DNA of 64,000 nucleotides from Mangrovibrevibacter kandeliae. Its GTDB lineage: Bacteria > Pseudomonadota > Alphaproteobacteria > Rhizobiales > Rhizobiaceae. Under the pieces are notes generated by a model. The model did not search any database, was not told the DNA's origin, and saw nothing but the letters and a program-made list of their open reading frames with translations. Each line of letters starts with the position of its first letter. The first letter of the stretch is position 1. This document shows positions 62,117 through 64,000 of the stretch, piece after piece. The translations under genes and the position numbers were made by a program. Location: assembly GCF_024519155.1 (NCBI RefSeq), contig NZ_JANIFJ010000005.1:295393-359392 (forward strand). The letters are read 5' to 3'.

Positions 62117-63622
62117 ATGTCTACAATCAAAGAAGCGAACGGTGGGGGCTGGCTGTCGCGCAGCCGCACCGTCGCCAAGCCCGGATTCAACCGCTGGATG
62201 GTGCCGCCGGCGGCGCTGTGCGTGCACCTGTGCATTGGCCAGGTCTATGCCTTCAGCGTCTTCAACAAGCCGCTGAGCCTGCTGCACGGCGTCGTCCAGA
62301 CGCCGGAGGGCGGCACACCGACCCTGGTGCCCGGCGCCGACGACTGGTCGATCGCCACGCTCGGCTGGATCTTCTCCATCGCCATCCTCTTCCTGGGACT
62401 GGCCGCAGCCTTCGGTGGCGCCTGGGTGGAGAAGGTCGGCCCGCGCAAGACGATGGCGACGGCCGCGGCCCTGTTCGGCGGCGGGTTCATCGTCGCGGCG
62501 CTCGGCGTCTGGTCCCATCAGCTGTGGCTGGTCTATCTCGGCTACGGCGTCCTCGGCGGCTGCGGCCTCGGCCTCGGCTACATCTCGCCGGTGAAGACGC
62601 TGATGAGCTGGTTCCCGGATCGGCCGGGCATGGCGACCGGCATGGCGATCATGGGCTTCGGCGGCGGCGCCTTCATCGCCTCGCCGCTCTCGGTCTATCT
62701 GATGAAGCTCTTCGCGACGCCGGCAGCGGACGGCAGCACCGTGATGATCCAGGGCGTCGCCGGCGCCTTCGTGGTGCTCGGTGTCGTCTACTTCATCTAC
62801 ATGATGGTCGGCGCAACCATCGTGCGCGTGCCGCCGCCGGGCTGGGCGCCGGAGGGCTATGTCGCTCCGACCACGTCGAGGGGCATGGTGACCACCGCCA
62901 ACGTCCATGTCGACGAGGCGTTGAGGACGCCGCAGTTCTGGCTGCTGTGGGGCGTCCTGTTCCTGAACGTGACCGCCGGCATCGGCGTTCTCGGGCAGGC
63001 GTCGCTGATGATCCAGGAGATGTTCCCGCCGGTCACCGGTGCGGACGGCCTCGTCACCGGCGGCGTCACGGCGGCCGCGGCAGCGGGCTTCGTCGGTCTG
63101 CTGAGCCTGTTCAACATGCTCGGCCGGTTCTTCTGGGCCTCGACCTCGGACTATATCGGGCGGAAGACCACCTACATGATCTTCTTCCTGCTCGGCATCG
63201 CGCTCTATGCCGCCGTGCCCACCACCGGCTCGATGGGGTCCATCGTCCTGTTCGTCCTGTTCTACGGCATCATCCTGTCGATGTATGGCGGCGGCTTCGC
63301 GACGATCCCGGCCTACCTCAAGGACGTTTTCGGCACCCAGTTCGTCGGCGCCATCCACGGCCGTCTGCTGACGGCCTGGTCGGCGGCGGGCATCGTCGGC
63401 CCGGTGCTCGTGAACTACATCCGCCAGTACCAGCTCGACAGCGGCGTCTCCAAGGCCGACGCCTACACCGTCACGATGTACATCATGGCGGCCCTGCTCG
63501 CCGTCGGCTTCGTCCTCAACTTCCTGATGCGGCCGGTCGACAGCAAGCATCACATGAAGGCCGTCACCGATACGGCGCCCGGCGGCACGGCCGGTCAGCC
63601 CATCCGCACCGCACGTGCCTGA
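62117..63622 (+). CDS. OFA-family MFS transporter (oxalate/formate antiporter-like)
   Basis: A 501-residue carrier with 12 membrane helices. Family landmarks: FNRWMVPPAALCVHLCIGQV near residue 24, WIFSIAILFLGLAAAFGG near residue 90, GPRKTMATAAALFGGG, and in the second half NMLGRFFWASTSDYIGRKTT near residue 340. OFA members exchange oxalate, formate or other small carboxylates. A 39-aa gene follows 12 bp downstream that matches the known small partner of such carriers. Confidence 0.88.
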   Translation: MSTIKEANGGGWLSRSRTVAKPGFNRWMVPPAALCVHLCIGQVYAFSVFNKPLSLLHGVVQTPEGGTPTLVPGADDWSIATLGWIFSIAILFLGLAAAFGGAWVEKVGPRKTMATAAALFGGGFIVAALGVWSHQLWLVYLGYGVLGGCGLGLGYISPVKTLMSWFPDRPGMATGMAIMGFGGGAFIASPLSVYLMKLFATPAADGSTVMIQGVAGAFVVLGVVYFIYMMVGATIVRVPPPGWAPEGYVAPTTSRGMVTTANVHVDEALRTPQFWLLWGVLFLNVTAGIGVLGQASLMIQEMFPPVTGADGLVTGGVTAAAAAGFVGLLSLFNMLGRFFWASTSDYIGRKTTYMIFFLLGIALYAAVPTTGSMGSIVLFVLFYGIILSMYGGGFATIPAYLKDVFGTQFVGAIHGRLLTAWSAAGIVGPVLVNYIRQYQLDSGVSKADAYTVTMYIMAALLAVGFVLNFLMRPVDSKHHMKAVTDTAPGGTAGQPIRTARA

Positions 63623-63634
63623 GGAGGATCGACA

Positions 63635-63754
63635 ATGGCAACCGAAACGACGACCAACCCTGCCAAGATCTGGCTCGCCTGGGCCTTCGTCGGCATTCCC
63701 CTCCTGTGGGGAATGGTGACGACGATCGGCAATGCGCTGGCGCTGTTCCAGTAA
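63635..63754 (+). CDS. MFS transporter small subunit (39 aa)
   Basis: A 39-residue protein with one membrane helix: NPAKIWLAWAFVGIPLLWG then TTIGNALALFQ. This order and length match short MFS small-subunit proteins found after OFA carriers. GAGGAGGAT precedes the ATG by 5 bp and an intrinsic terminator follows 27 bp after the stop. It is too short for many gene callers. The role may be carrier stability or assembly; not established. Confidence 0.8.
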   Translation: MATETTTNPAKIWLAWAFVGIPLLWGMVTTIGNALALFQ

Positions 63755-63781
63755 CGGCGCAACGCCAAGTGCTGAAATGCG

Positions 63782-63809
63782 AACGGGCGGCCATCGGGCC
63801 GCCCGTTTT
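63782..63809 (+). terminator. intrinsic terminator of the OFA transporter operon
   Basis: AACGGGCGGCC-ATCG-GGCCGCCCGTT is an 11-bp perfect stem with a 4-nt loop, and its right arm runs into TTTT. Confidence 0.92.
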
Positions 63810-63875
63810 CATTCATGCCATGCGCTACGGGAGCGATCGCATTGAGCGACCGCTCCAGCCTCGCCCTCGGCGCGC

Positions 63876-64000
63876 TCAGAACTCTTCCCAGCCGTCCTCG
63901 GCGGCGGCCGGCTTGCGGGCGGCGCCACCGGTGCCGACCGTCTTCAGCTGTGCCACCGGGCGCGGCGCGGACGCTGCCGCGGGTTTGGCCGCCGGGCGGG
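63876..64000 (-). CDS. methyl-accepting chemotaxis protein, C-terminal tail (rest outside window)
   Basis: About 40 codons before a TGA at 63876-63878 read as an Ala/Pro/Lys-rich linker followed by DGWEEF at the very end. A terminal W-E-E-F-type pentapeptide on a flexible tail is the CheR/CheB tether of chemoreceptors. The signalling domain is beyond the right edge. The OFA operon terminator and an 66-bp gap separate it from the plus-strand genes. Confidence 0.7.
   Translation of the reverse strand, partial: RPAAKPAAASAPRPVAQLKTVGTGGAARKPAAAEDGWEEF

Noticed and set aside
1..64000. CRISPR arrays, insertion sequences, rRNA, integrases
   Set aside because: No regularly spaced repeats, transposase or integrase motifs, or rRNA-like sequence were seen on either strand.

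Overview
The window is high-GC DNA (roughly two thirds G+C) with dense genes, many 4-bp ATGA/GTGA stop-start overlaps and a set of families typical of Alphaproteobacteria. The pairing of a class I cytochrome c with kdsB-pheA, an LpxQ-like lipid A oxidase, a complete tad/cpa pilus locus and single-mismatch CtrA-type boxes all point to Hyphomicrobiales (Rhizobiales). I do not assign a genus. No rRNA, CRISPR array, insertion sequence or phage genes were seen; there is one tRNA.

Layout. 1-7572: a plus-strand catabolic locus of unknown substrate (2-hydroxyacid dehydrogenase end, TIM-barrel isomerase, M24 hydrolase, NMT1-type ABC importer, enolase-superfamily enzyme, TetR regulator, and a remnant resembling a sugar kinase), with a palindromic operator candidate in front of the transporter. 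7688-11213: bluB, then kdsB-pheA divergent from a membrane-anchored cytochrome c with an unusually long Ala/Pro/Thr tail. 11369-22655: a yejABEF-type peptide importer with two tandem binding proteins (one Sec, one Tat). Its operon is split before yejF by a toxin-antitoxin pair, whose toxin is frameshifted, and a cation efflux gene; a Nudix hydrolase and a GhrA-like reductase follow. 22662-26740: small regulators, an NlpC/P60 hydrolase and an M17 aminopeptidase. 26882-37899: the Tad pilus locus (tadD, tadC, tadB, tadA, cpaE, cpaD, cpaC, cpaB, cpaA, two flp pilins, and a stand-alone secretin N-domain protein). 38014-50325: nucleoside salvage, with deoB-add-upp facing deoA-deoC-punA-cdd and a BMP-family nucleoside importer; these genes take up nucleosides, cleave them and feed the pentose into central metabolism. 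50489-51490: msrA and a small membrane protein.

51804-54513: a tRNA-Ser gene followed by a more AT-rich gap and a compact three-gene cassette (189-aa unknown, stand-alone Mrr-N-like winged helix, HNH nuclease), then a severed gene end and a 5'-truncated PAN-domain gene. I read this as a small island with a candidate, unnamed nuclease or defence module; it is the most interesting part of the window. 54640-57820: a tyrosine phosphatase, LpxQ-like protein, monooxygenase, short DHFR and a MarR regulator. 57949-61841: periplasmic glucan synthesis (opgG, a 120-aa ORF, opgH), where the middle ORF may be a detached N-terminal domain of OpgH. 62117-63754: an OFA-family MFS carrier with a 39-aa small partner. 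The right edge holds the C-terminus of a chemotaxis receptor on the minus strand.
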